Shown here: piece by piece, positions 33,474-41,277 of the stretch
Layout of the letters: the number at the start of each line of letters is the position of its first letter
Numbering within the stretch: the stretch's first letter is position 1
Assembly: GCA_963702195.1 (NCBI GenBank)
Contig: OY969725.1
Location: 3,247,770-3,311,769, forward strand
DNA from: AC-56 sp963702195
GTDB lineage: Bacteria > Actinomycetota > Thermoleophilia > Solirubrobacterales > 70-9
Reading direction: 5' to 3'
DNA length: 64,000 nt
The notes under the pieces: generated by a model
Databases searched by the model: none
Told to the model about the DNA's origin: nothing
The model's input: only the letters and a program-made list of their open reading frames with translations
Translations under genes and position numbers: made by a program

Positions 33474-34454
33474 CTACGAGTAGCGCTCGACCACGCCGTC
33501 GGCGACCAGGTCGAGCAGCTGGCGCTGCTCCGGACGCAGGCCGCTGCTGACCAGCGCGTGCTTGGCCGTCTCGACCCTTCGCCGGGCGTCCGCCCGGACG
33601 CGCTCCAGGGCGCCCGTGGCCGCCACCCGGTCGCAGACGCCGGCGGCGCCCGCGGCATCGAGCTCGTGCAGGTCGATCTCGGCCAGGGAGGAGTCCTCCT
33701 CGCGAGCCAGGATCAGCGGGAGCGTGACGGTGCCGTCGAGCAGGTCCGTCCCGCGCGCCTTGCCGGTGCGCTCGGGCGGGCCGGTGACGTCCAGGACGTC
33801 GTCGAGAAGCTGGAAGGCGAGCCCGATCTCGCGCCCGAAGATCTGTAGCGCGCGCTCCAGCGACAGGTCCGGATCAGGGGAGTTTGCGGCCAGCTCGCCG
33901 CCCTTGCCCGCGCGGCCGATCTGGCATGCGCACTCGAACAGGCGGGCGGTCTTCAGCCCGCACCGGTCCAGGTAGCGCTCGGCGGAGATCGAGATGTCGA
34001 ACGCGTCGCGGCGCTGCGCCAGCTCCCCCAGTGCGAGGGCCACCGACGCGCCCGAAAGCAGCTCCACCTGCCGCTCGCTGCCGTCGCGGCCGAGCTCGGC
34101 GAACGCCCGCGAGAACAGCAGGTCCCCCACGGCAAGCGCCCGGTCGCGGCCGGACCGGGCGACGACGGTCGGCCGGCCGCGCCGCAGCGGTGCGGCGTCC
34201 AGGACGTCGTCGTGGACCAGGGTCGCCATGTGGACGAGCTCGATCGCCGCGGCGGCCCGAATCGCCGGCTCGCCGGCTCCCGGGCCGGCGCAGAGCAGCA
34301 CGAGCATCGGGCGCAGGCGCTTGCCGCCGGCCGCGAGGGTCGCCCCGGCGTCCTCCGCCAGATCGTCGCCGTGCCCCTCCACGAGCCGCCGCAGTCGCTC
34401 CTCGACGGCCTCCATCCTCGTCGGCAGCCAGGCGTCGGCGGCGTCTAGAACCAT
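33474..34454 (-). CDS. Long-chain (E)-prenyl diphosphate synthase (HepT-like large subunit)
   Basis: The 326-residue all-alpha prenyltransferase has the first aspartate-rich motif in LVHDDVLDAAPLRRGRPT and the second in FQLLDDVLDVTG. GGKRLRP near residue 45 binds the isoprenyl diphosphate. It should make the polyprenyl tail of menaquinone. It is encoded at the downstream end of the respiratory cluster, next to menG. A HepS1-like small subunit is encoded at 37529 in the same cluster, suggesting a heterodimeric enzyme. The ATG at 34454 gives the usual start. Confidence 0.92.
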   Translation of the reverse strand: MVLDAADAWLPTRMEAVEERLRRLVEGHGDDLAEDAGATLAAGGKRLRPMLVLLCAGPGAGEPAIRAAAAIELVHMATLVHDDVLDAAPLRRGRPTVVARSGRDRALAVGDLLFSRAFAELGRDGSERQVELLSGASVALALGELAQRRDAFDISISAERYLDRCGLKTARLFECACQIGRAGKGGELAANSPDPDLSLERALQIFGREIGLAFQLLDDVLDVTGPPERTGKARGTDLLDGTVTLPLILAREEDSSLAEIDLHELDAAGAAGVCDRVAATGALERVRADARRRVETAKHALVSSGLRPEQRQLLDLVADGVVERYS

Positions 34455-34536
34455 CGTGACCGGCGGCGGGACCGCGGTCCGGTTCAACTCGAGCCTCCCA
34501 TCTGACGCATCGCTTCGGTCCCTCCCAGGCGGCTTC

Positions 34537-35292
34537 CTATCCGGCGCTGATGGCGCCGGCGTGGATAGTGATGATGCCGCCCCCGAGCACGAAGTAGCGG
34601 ATTCGGCCAAAACCCGCCGCATCCATCCGCTCCGCGAGCCCGTGCGGCGGCGGGAAGCGCTTCACCGACTCCGGCAGGTAGGTGTATGCGCTTCGGTCCC
34701 CGGCCAGCGTCCCGAGCAGCGGGACGAGGCGGTCGAACCACAGCGAGAAGAAGATCGAGAGCGGCGGCCGTTGCGGCTGGGTGATCTCCAGGATCACCAG
34801 GCGCCCTCCCGGGCGCAGCACGCGGGCGAGCTCGGCGAGCCCGCGGTCGAGGTCGGAGAGGTTGCGAGCGCCGAAGCCGATCGTGGCGGCGTCGAACGAG
34901 TCGTCGGAGTACGGCAGCTCGAGGGCGTCCGCCCAATCGAAGCGCACGTTGGAAGCGCCGCGAGCCGCCGCCTTGCTCCTGGCCGCGTCGAGCATGCGGT
35001 CCGAGAAGTCGCAGCCGACCACGGTTCCCTCGGGGCCCACCCGGCCGCTCAGCTCCAGCGCCAGGTCTCCGGTGCCGCAGCAGACGTCGAGGGCCGCGCC
35101 GCCCGCGGCGGGCTCCGCCAGGTCGGCGGCGCGCTGGCGCCACCGGTGGTGCATGCCCGCCGTCATCGCGGTGTTCATCAGGTCGTAGACGCCGGCGATG
35201 CGGTCGAACATCGTCCGCACCTGGCCGGCGAACTCGTCGGAGGAGCGATTGGGAAGTGGCGTGGAGGTGGTGGCCATGACCGCGCTGGTCAC
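34537..35292 (-). CDS. menG: Demethylmenaquinone methyltransferase (UbiE/MenG family)
   Basis: The 251-residue SAM methyltransferase has VRTMFDRIAGVYDLMNTAMT, motif I LDVCCGTGDLALEL, and the C-terminal UbiE region GGGIITIHAG. It methylates demethylmenaquinone, the last step of menaquinone synthesis. A ubiquinone role is unlikely in this lineage. It sits between qcrC and the prenyl synthase gene, in the same operon-like run. The start MTSAVMATTSTP is a little long; MATTSTP six codons later is an alternative. Confidence 0.94.
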   Translation of the reverse strand: MTSAVMATTSTPLPNRSSDEFAGQVRTMFDRIAGVYDLMNTAMTAGMHHRWRQRAADLAEPAAGGAALDVCCGTGDLALELSGRVGPEGTVVGCDFSDRMLDAARSKAAARGASNVRFDWADALELPYSDDSFDAATIGFGARNLSDLDRGLAELARVLRPGGRLVILEITQPQRPPLSIFFSLWFDRLVPLLGTLAGDRSAYTYLPESVKRFPPPHGLAERMDAAGFGRIRYFVLGGGIITIHAGAISAG

Positions 35293-35306
35293 TCAGTGCA
35301 GCCTGG

Positions 35307-36008
35307 CTACTTCAGGTAGGCGAGGAAATCGGCGACCTCGTTGAGCTTCTTCGGGCCCAGGCTCTTGAACGAGGGCATGATGCTCGGCCCCGCCACCAGC
35401 GAGCGCAGGATCGCCGCGCGTGGGATGCGCGACCCGATGTGAGTCAGGTCGGGCGCCAGGGTGCCGTTGCCGCTGTCGCCGATCTTGTGGCATGCAAGAC
35501 AGGCCGACTGCGCGACCACGAGCTTGCCCGCCTCGTATTGGGGCGGCACCTTCATCTCCACATTTGTGGGCGGCCCCGCGTTCGCGCCCTTGTAGGTCAG
35601 GTAGGCCATGGCGATGATCGTCATGCTCATCGCGGTCATCGCGACCGGCCTGCGCTCCGGCCTGCGTTCTGGACCGCGGTCGTAGAACGGGAGCAGGAAC
35701 AGCAGGATCATCGCGATCGTCGGGATCCCGATGGTCGCCAGCGGAACGAGGTAGGGCGGCTTCAGGACTCGCAGCAGCTCGAAGAGGAAGAAGAAGTACC
35801 AGTCGGGTCGGGGCGTGTACGTGGTCGTCGTCGGATCGGCCTTGGGGCCCTGCTCGGCACCGAGGACGAGCGACAGGACGACGATGACGAGCACGACGAT
35901 CAGGGCCATCGTGGAGTCCTTCATCACCGCGTAGGGGAAGAAGGGCTTGCCCTGCTTCTTCAGCTGCTCGTACTCGCGGAGGTACCGCTGCTTCTCGGCC
36001 CGGTTCAA
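35307..36008 (-). CDS. qcrC: Menaquinol:cytochrome c reductase cytochrome b/c subunit
   Basis: The 233-residue protein fuses a subunit-IV-like part of cytochrome b, with PRPDWYFFFLFELLRVLKPP and three membrane spans, to a C-terminal cytochrome c domain. The heme-binding CxxCH is in QSACLACHKIGD, and the axial methionine is probably in PSIMPSFKSLGP. This arrangement is known from Bacillus QcrC. Its TTG start overlaps the qcrB TGA (TTGA), so translation is coupled. A longer frame extending upstream is only a shadow of qcrB. Confidence 0.92.
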   Translation of the reverse strand: MNRAEKQRYLREYEQLKKQGKPFFPYAVMKDSTMALIVVLVIVVLSLVLGAEQGPKADPTTTTYTPRPDWYFFFLFELLRVLKPPYLVPLATIGIPTIAMILLFLLPFYDRGPERRPERRPVAMTAMSMTIIAMAYLTYKGANAGPPTNVEMKVPPQYEAGKLVVAQSACLACHKIGDSGNGTLAPDLTHIGSRIPRAAILRSLVAGPSIMPSFKSLGPKKLNEVADFLAYLK

Positions 36009-36805
36009 ACCCGCTCCTCCTTCGCGATCGCCCGGTTGCGCTTGGGATGGAGCCACGGCGGAGCGGTCGTCCCGAGCTTGACGACGAGGTAGAGGTGCGC
36101 GCCGATCAGCGCGATGATCAGGCCCGGAACGATCAGCATGTGGATCGCGTAGAACCGCGACAGCGTCACGGCGTTGAAGTCCGCGCCGGCGCGTAAGAAG
36201 TCGCTGAGGTACGGGCCGACGAACGGCCCGGTGCCGTTGATGTTCACCCCCACGACCGTGGCCCAGAAGGACCGTTGATCGAACGGCAGCAGGTACCCGG
36301 TGAAGCCCATGATCATCGTCAGGATCAGCAGCGTCACGCCGATCAGCCAGTTGAGCTCGCGCGGGTACTTGTAGGCGCCGAAGACGAAGGTCCGGGCCAT
36401 GTGCAGGTAGACAAGGATGACCATCACGCTGGCGCCCCACTTGTGCATCCCGCGGACGAATTCGCCGAGGAAGACGTCGTTCGTGAGGTGGGTGACCGAG
36501 CTGTACGCCTGCGTCGGCGACGGGTCGTAGTACATCGCCAGGAAGACCCCCGTCGTCGCCTGGACGACGAACGCGAACAGGGTGGCCGAGCCCAGCGTGT
36601 AGAACCAGTTCGTGCCCTTCGGGACCTTCCGGTAGAGCATCCCGGTCAGGAAGCTCGCGCCGCCGGTGCGCTCGTCGAGCCAGCCGACGAGGTCTGCGGG
36701 CGCCTCCTTGGCGCGATCTGTCGGACCGCCGCCGTTCGCGCCGTTGGTGCCGGGCTTCTGCGGCTTCTTCAGCGGGGGCGGGATGAGGACGTCGGGAAAC
36801 TTCAT
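36005..36805 (-). CDS. qcrB: Menaquinol:cytochrome c reductase cytochrome b subunit
   Basis: The 266-residue membrane protein is a cytochrome b6-type subunit with four spans. Paired heme histidines are in MHKWGASVMVILVYLHMA (13 residues between) and AIHMLIVPGLIIALIGAHLY (14 between, the b6-type spacing). The Q-site-like GVNINGTGPFVGPYLSDFL is present. It binds two b hemes and oxidises menaquinol together with the Rieske protein. An N-terminal Pro/Gly-rich extension (about 40 residues) precedes the fold. ATG 36805 is chosen over an upstream shadow start. Confidence 0.94.
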   Translation of the reverse strand: MKFPDVLIPPPLKKPQKPGTNGANGGGPTDRAKEAPADLVGWLDERTGGASFLTGMLYRKVPKGTNWFYTLGSATLFAFVVQATTGVFLAMYYDPSPTQAYSSVTHLTNDVFLGEFVRGMHKWGASVMVILVYLHMARTFVFGAYKYPRELNWLIGVTLLILTMIMGFTGYLLPFDQRSFWATVVGVNINGTGPFVGPYLSDFLRAGADFNAVTLSRFYAIHMLIVPGLIIALIGAHLYLVVKLGTTAPPWLHPKRNRAIAKEERV

Positions 36806-36815
36806 CGCGATCCGC

Positions 36816-37484
36816 CTATGGTGCCGGCGCCGTGTCCGGGCGCGGCGGATAGATGTAGTTCCAGACCCCACCGGTGTACTCGCCTGGATCCCTGGCCCTC
36901 ACCGGCTGAAGCTGCGAGGTCACGCTGTAACGCGGGCCGAGCTGCACCTGGCCCTTCTCCACCCGGGTCTGGAAACGGTCGAGCGGTCGCACCGGCGGGC
37001 CGCCGATGACCTTCCCCTGGAAGTCGTAGACGCCGCCGTGGCACGGGCAGACGAAGCTCTCCGCGGCCGTGACGTAGTTCACCGGGCAGCCCAGGTGGGC
37101 GCAGCGCGTGGAGATGGCGACATAGCTGTTCGGGTCCTCGTTGTGCTTCGCGGACCCTCGCCGCACGAAGGCCGTCGACTTGCCGGCCTCGCCGATCCCC
37201 TCGACGATCGTGAAGACCACCGGCTTGTAGGTCGTGTCCGTGAAGCGAGACGGCGACCCGACGCTCTCCCAGAGCTCCTTCGGCTTCTCGAAGATCGGCG
37301 CCAGGGCGAACCCAACGGCCGGGAGGACGATGAGCGCGCCGGCGACCCCGCCCACGGCCTGGCCGGCGACCGTGAGCGCCCTCCGGCGGCTCATGGACTC
37401 GCCCTCGAAGTAGCCCGCGGGGTGCGGCTTCGGCTGAGAACCGTCGCCCGCGTTCCCGTTGGTCTTGTCGGCGGCGTCGGCCAA
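36816..37484 (-). CDS. qcrA: Rieske iron-sulfur subunit of menaquinol:cytochrome c reductase
   Basis: The 222-residue protein carries the [2Fe-2S] ligands in CAHLGCPVNY and FVCPCHGGVYDF. The twin-arginine signal SRRRALTVAGQAVGG is followed by a membrane anchor, so export should depend on TatAC, encoded nearby. It starts with TTG at 37484 because no other start is available after an in-frame stop. It is the first qcr gene; qcrB follows after 10 nt. Confidence 0.95.
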   Translation of the reverse strand: MADAADKTNGNAGDGSQPKPHPAGYFEGESMSRRRALTVAGQAVGGVAGALIVLPAVGFALAPIFEKPKELWESVGSPSRFTDTTYKPVVFTIVEGIGEAGKSTAFVRRGSAKHNEDPNSYVAISTRCAHLGCPVNYVTAAESFVCPCHGGVYDFQGKVIGGPPVRPLDRFQTRVEKGQVQLGPRYSVTSQLQPVRARDPGEYTGGVWNYIYPPRPDTAPAP

Positions 37485-37505
37485 TTCAGGCTTGGGTGAA
37501 TGCTC

Positions 37506-37520
37506 GCGCGCCTAGCGCGC
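37506..37520. repeat. GC hairpin between the HepS1-like gene and qcrA
   Basis: GCGCGC and GCGCGC flank a CTA loop, giving a perfect 6-bp stem. It lies 22 nt upstream of the qcrA start and 9 nt past the stop of the preceding gene. It could attenuate transcription into qcrABC. No U-tract follows, so it is not a strong terminator. Confidence 0.35.
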
Positions 37521-37528
37521 ACCGTCCC

Positions 37529-38128
37529 TTAATGGGGCCGGAAGCCTATCGACTCGGCGGCTCCGTCCAGTCGCTCGGCAAGGCCGGCTACCTCGGCGAC
37601 CGACACGGCTCCCTCCCACAGCACCCGCGAGGCACCCGAATCGCCGTCGCGGAGCGCCCGCTTGGCGTCGGCGTGGCCGGGCGGGGGGCCGGCCGCGACC
37701 GTGATCGCCGAGGCCAGCCAGAGCGCGCCCGACCCGTCCTCGCCGCCGGGGGTCGCGTGGTTGGCCGCGTGGAGCTGGGCGACCAGCGAAATCAGGTCTG
37801 AGAGCTCCCGGACCGCATCCAGGTCGCCGAGCGCCGCCAGCCGCTCCAATCCCCGCGCGTACAGGTAGTCGCCCGCGAGCAGCGCGAGGTCGTCGTCGGC
37901 GCCGTTCACCACCCGGGAGTCGGCGTAGTGCAGGAGGTAGCCCTCCCGGATCGACTCGAAGAGGATCGCGTACTCCGAGGGGGTCTGGGCGGCGCGCGGC
38001 CCGCCTGCGACCAGGACCCCCAAGGCGGGGACCTGCCCGTCGGGATCGTGCACGTGGGGGGAGATGACGGACTCCTCGCCGCGCAGCTGATCCGCCAGCT
38101 CGTTGAGTGCGTCGCCCGGCTCTGGCAT
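37529..38128 (-). CDS. HepS1-like small subunit of a heterodimeric prenyl diphosphate synthase (tentative)
   Basis: The 199-residue helical protein contains DDDLALLAGDYLYARGLERL followed by AALGDLDAVRELSDLISLVA. This matches the pattern of Bacillus HepS (component I), where a TVLAGDYYSGLYY helix is followed by an RTLASAIKEINELK-type helix. It lacks DDxxD motifs, as expected for the non-catalytic subunit. Its place in the menaquinone/heme/bc cluster, which also holds the catalytic synthase gene, supports the assignment. The similarity is by eye only. Confidence 0.55.
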   Translation of the reverse strand: MPEPGDALNELADQLRGEESVISPHVHDPDGQVPALGVLVAGGPRAAQTPSEYAILFESIREGYLLHYADSRVVNGADDDLALLAGDYLYARGLERLAALGDLDAVRELSDLISLVAQLHAANHATPGGEDGSGALWLASAITVAAGPPPGHADAKRALRDGDSGASRVLWEGAVSVAEVAGLAERLDGAAESIGFRPH

Positions 38129-38158
38129 CGGCGCGAGACTACTGGCCGGTGGGCGGCC

Positions 38159-38893
38159 TCAGGCTGCCAACCCGGCGATCGACGCGTGTACCGCGCCATC
38201 GGCGCCGACGACCCACATCATCGGCCCGGCGCGCACGATCGCGGCGTCGCCGGGCTGTGCGGGCTCGCGGTACTCGATTTCGAGGTCCGCCGAGTCGGGC
38301 TCACCGGTCTGGGCGAACAGCTCCTCCACCGCCTCCCAGTAGGCGGCGTTGTTGACGTGACCGGCGATGTCGACGTCGCTGGCGCGAAACCGCCAGGGTG
38401 AGCGCACGGCCCCGGCGGGTGGGCCCGGGTGGCCGAGCCGGAAGTTCGCCTTGCGCGACCCGGCGCTCTCGCCGTAGGCCTTCTGGAACTCCTCCCCGAG
38501 GCGGAGCGGCCGCAGGGTCTCGGTGTCGACGTGAATCCACATCGCGACCGCCTCCACGGCGGCGCCCCCACCCGACACGGTCGTGCGCCGCTCGGCCGCC
38601 AGGCGCCCCGTCGCGCTGCAGAAGGTGCGCACCGACACCTCCCCCCCGAAGCGCGGGAACGACTCGACCTTCACCCGGGCCCGGCGGACGACCCAGGCCC
38701 CCCGCTCGGCGAGCCCGGCGTCCACGATGTCGCCGTACGCCACGTCCTGGAGCCAACGGGCGATCGCATCCAGGCGAACGCGGCCCGATCCGGTGGCGTC
38801 GGCGAGGCCTGGAGCGACCGTGCGCTCGAACACGCGCCCGCTCCTCGGCGGTGGCACGAGCTCGGTGAGCGGGGTGGTCGGCGCCTCGCTCAC
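38159..38893 (-). CDS. Acyl-ACP thioesterase-like protein (hotdog fold)
   Basis: The 244-residue protein is a tandem hotdog: first half with VRLDAIARWLQDVAYGDIVD and WVVRRARVKVESFPRFGGEV, second half with RASDVDIAGHVNNAAYWEAV. The DVDIAGHVNNAAYWE segment holds the Asn/His of acyl-ACP thioesterases. It would release fatty acids from acyl carrier protein or act on a CoA ester. The GTG overlaps the hemL stop (GTGA), which is unexpected for a heme gene pair. Its role in the cluster is unclear. Confidence 0.82.
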   Translation of the reverse strand: MSEAPTTPLTELVPPPRSGRVFERTVAPGLADATGSGRVRLDAIARWLQDVAYGDIVDAGLAERGAWVVRRARVKVESFPRFGGEVSVRTFCSATGRLAAERRTTVSGGGAAVEAVAMWIHVDTETLRPLRLGEEFQKAYGESAGSRKANFRLGHPGPPAGAVRSPWRFRASDVDIAGHVNNAAYWEAVEELFAQTGEPDSADLEIEYREPAQPGDAAIVRAGPMMWVVGADGAVHASIAGLAA

Positions 38894-40173
38894 ACGAGCG
38901 CCGCGTCGAAGGCCTCGGCGGCCGCCTCGACGGTGCGGTCGATGGCGGCCTCGTCGTGGGCGAGCGAGACGAACCAGCCCTCGAACTGCGACGCGGGCGG
39001 GTAGACCCCCCGGTCGAGCAGCGCCCGGCAGAAGCGGCCATACGCATCCAGGTCGCAGGCCGAGGCGCCCGCGAAGTCCCGCACCGGCGCCGCGCTGAAG
39101 AACGGGGTCACGAGGCCACACACCGACACCACGTCGACCGGGCGCTCGCCGGCGGCGTCGCGCAGGCCTGCGGCAAGCCGCTCGGTCAGAGCGCCGAGCC
39201 GCTCGTAGGCGGCCGCGTCGAGCTCGCGCAGAGTGGCGAGGCCGGCGGCGACAGCGAGCGGGTTTCCGGAGAGGGTGCCCGCCTGGTAGACGTCGCCGGC
39301 GGGCGCTACACGCTCCATCAGGTCGAGCCGTCCGCCGTAGGCCGCGGCCGGCAGCCCGCCCCCGAGCACCTTGCCCATGATCGTCAGATCCGCCTCGACG
39401 CCGAGGGCCTCCTGGGCACCCCCTCGGGCGACCCGAAAGCCGCTGATGACCTCGTCCAGGATCAGCACGGCCCCCGACCCGTCGGCGGACGCGCGCAGGG
39501 ACTCCAGGAACCCGGCCTGCGGGGGGACCACGCCCATGTTCGCCGGCACCGGCTCCGCGATGATCGCGGCGGGGGGATGCTCGACGACGGCGGCCGCGAC
39601 GGCCTCCGGGTCGTTCCACGGCACGACCACGGTGTCCGCGGCCTGAGCGGCCGTGACCCCGGGGCTGGCTGGGATCCCCTGGGTGGCGAGGCCAGAGCCG
39701 GCGTCCGCGAGCAGGCCGTCGACGTGGCCGTGGTAGGCGCCGGCGAACTTGACGATGGTGTCGCGGCCGGTCACGGCCCGGGCGAGGCGGATCGCGCTCA
39801 TCGACGCCTCCGTGCCGGAGCTGACCAGGCGAACCATCTCGACGGCGGCGAAGCGGTCGATCACCTCGCGGGCCAGCTCCACTTCACCCTCGGTCGGAGC
39901 GCCGTAGCTGGTCCCCCGCTGCGCGGCCTCCGTGACCGCGGCGACCACGCTCGGGTGTGCGTGGCCGAGGATCAACGGACCCCACGAGCAGACCCAGTCG
40001 ACATAGCGGTTGCCGTCGACGTCGATCACCTCGGCGCCCTCGCCGCGGGCGATGAACACCGGGTGCTCGCGGCCGATCGAGCGCATTGCCCGAACCGGAG
40101 AGTTGACGCCGCCGGGCATCAACTCGAGCGCCCGGCGATACAGCTCGGCTGACCGGTCGCCGCCCTGGGTCAC
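38890..40173 (-). CDS. hemL: Glutamate-1-semialdehyde 2,1-aminomutase
   Basis: The 427-residue PLP enzyme converts glutamate-1-semialdehyde to 5-aminolevulinate in the C5 pathway. It shows GGVNSPVRAM, the VDWVCSWGPLILGHAHP region, VSSGTEASMSAIRLARAVTG and the PLP lysine in IMGKVLGGGLPAAAYGG. Its GTG starts directly after the stop of the AhbAB-like gene. Together with hemB upstream it belongs to tetrapyrrole synthesis. No glutamyl-tRNA reductase (hemA) is in the window. Confidence 0.97.
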   Translation of the reverse strand: MTQGGDRSAELYRRALELMPGGVNSPVRAMRSIGREHPVFIARGEGAEVIDVDGNRYVDWVCSWGPLILGHAHPSVVAAVTEAAQRGTSYGAPTEGEVELAREVIDRFAAVEMVRLVSSGTEASMSAIRLARAVTGRDTIVKFAGAYHGHVDGLLADAGSGLATQGIPASPGVTAAQAADTVVVPWNDPEAVAAAVVEHPPAAIIAEPVPANMGVVPPQAGFLESLRASADGSGAVLILDEVISGFRVARGGAQEALGVEADLTIMGKVLGGGLPAAAYGGRLDLMERVAPAGDVYQAGTLSGNPLAVAAGLATLRELDAAAYERLGALTERLAAGLRDAAGERPVDVVSVCGLVTPFFSAAPVRDFAGASACDLDAYGRFCRALLDRGVYPPASQFEGWFVSLAHDEAAIDRTVEAAAEAFDAALV

Positions 40174-41277
40174 TCAGACACCGGCGTGCTCGCGCTCCCA
40201 GGCGGCGTAGTCGTCGGTGAAGTAGTGCAGGCGGATCTTCTTGAACTCGGTCGACGAGTAGAGGACGGCGCGGTCCTCCCCGTGGAGCTCGTGCTCGTCG
40301 GCGATCGAGTCGAGGATCGCGTCGCACTCCTCCTTGGAGCGTCCGTGGGCCATCGTGAACACCGAGTACGGCCAGTCGGCGTAGGTGGGCCGCTGGTAGC
40401 AGTGGGAGATCCCGCGGACGGCGGCCATCTGCCCGCCGACCTCCAGAATCTTGTCCTCGGGAACGCGCCAGACGCCCATCCCGTTCGCCGAGAACCCCGC
40501 GCGGCGGTGGAAGAGGATCGCGGCGACGCGGCGCAGCAGCTTGCGCTCGACCATCCCCTCGAGATGGGCGAGGAAGTCCTCGACGCTCATACCGACCTCG
40601 CGCGCGGCGGCGTCGTACGGCCTGTCGACCACCGACATCGGCCCCTGGAGAGCGCGGATGACGGCGACGTCTGTCTCATCGTAGGGCTGGCGCTCGAGCT
40701 CGCGGGGCGGGGCGGCGTCGATCGAGGCGGCGAGGGCGTCGGTGCCCTGCTCCATCTCGAGGTTCATGTTGATCTTGAAGAGGGTGAGCGTCGGAAGCTG
40801 GCGGATCGACTCGGCGCCCGTCTCGGCCTGGAGGACCTCGAGCGTGCCCTCGAGGCCCAGCGCAGAGTCCGGCGGCGTCGCGATCGTGAACCACAGGTTG
40901 AACTCGTGAGTGCGCAGGTAATTGTGGGAAACGCCCGGATGCGAGTTGATGATCTTCGCGGCACGGTGGGGATGCTCCGAGTCCACCTTGGCGGCAACCA
41001 GCATCGACTCGTAGCCGAGGGCCCTGGTGTCGAAGATCGGCGTGATCTCGCGGATGATGCGCTCGTCCAGGAGTCGCTGGGTGCGCTGCTTGACCTCGTC
41101 AAGCAGCATGCCGGCATCGCGCGACAGCACCGCGAACGGCTCGGGGTCGAGCGCGAAGCTCGACTGGAGCAGGTTCATGAGCTGCCTGTCGGCGTCGTCG
41201 AGCGGGACGGCAGCGCCGCCCTTGCGCGAGCGAACCTTCGGACGCGGCTCGTTGCGAGCGGCGCCCGCTGGGGTCAC
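40174..41277 (-). CDS. Fused AhbA-AhbB-like protein (siroheme decarboxylase type, Lrp/AsnC fold)
   Basis: The 367-residue protein is two Lrp/AsnC-like modules in one chain. Module one has LDDADRQLMNLLQSSFALDP, REITPIFDTRALGYESMLVA and SHNYLRTHEFNLWFT. Module two has YDETDVAVIRALQGPMSVVD, RRVAAILFHRRAGFSANGMG and SHCYQRPTYADWPYSVFTMA. Separate AhbA and AhbB form siroheme decarboxylase, which gives didecarboxysiroheme in the alternative heme path and is related to NirDLGH. The position between hemB and hemL supports a tetrapyrrole role rather than amino-acid regulation. GTG 41277 overlaps the hemB stop (GTGA). Confidence 0.85.
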   Translation of the reverse strand: MTPAGAARNEPRPKVRSRKGGAAVPLDDADRQLMNLLQSSFALDPEPFAVLSRDAGMLLDEVKQRTQRLLDERIIREITPIFDTRALGYESMLVAAKVDSEHPHRAAKIINSHPGVSHNYLRTHEFNLWFTIATPPDSALGLEGTLEVLQAETGAESIRQLPTLTLFKINMNLEMEQGTDALAASIDAAPPRELERQPYDETDVAVIRALQGPMSVVDRPYDAAAREVGMSVEDFLAHLEGMVERKLLRRVAAILFHRRAGFSANGMGVWRVPEDKILEVGGQMAAVRGISHCYQRPTYADWPYSVFTMAHGRSKEECDAILDSIADEHELHGEDRAVLYSSTEFKKIRLHYFTDDYAAWEREHAGV

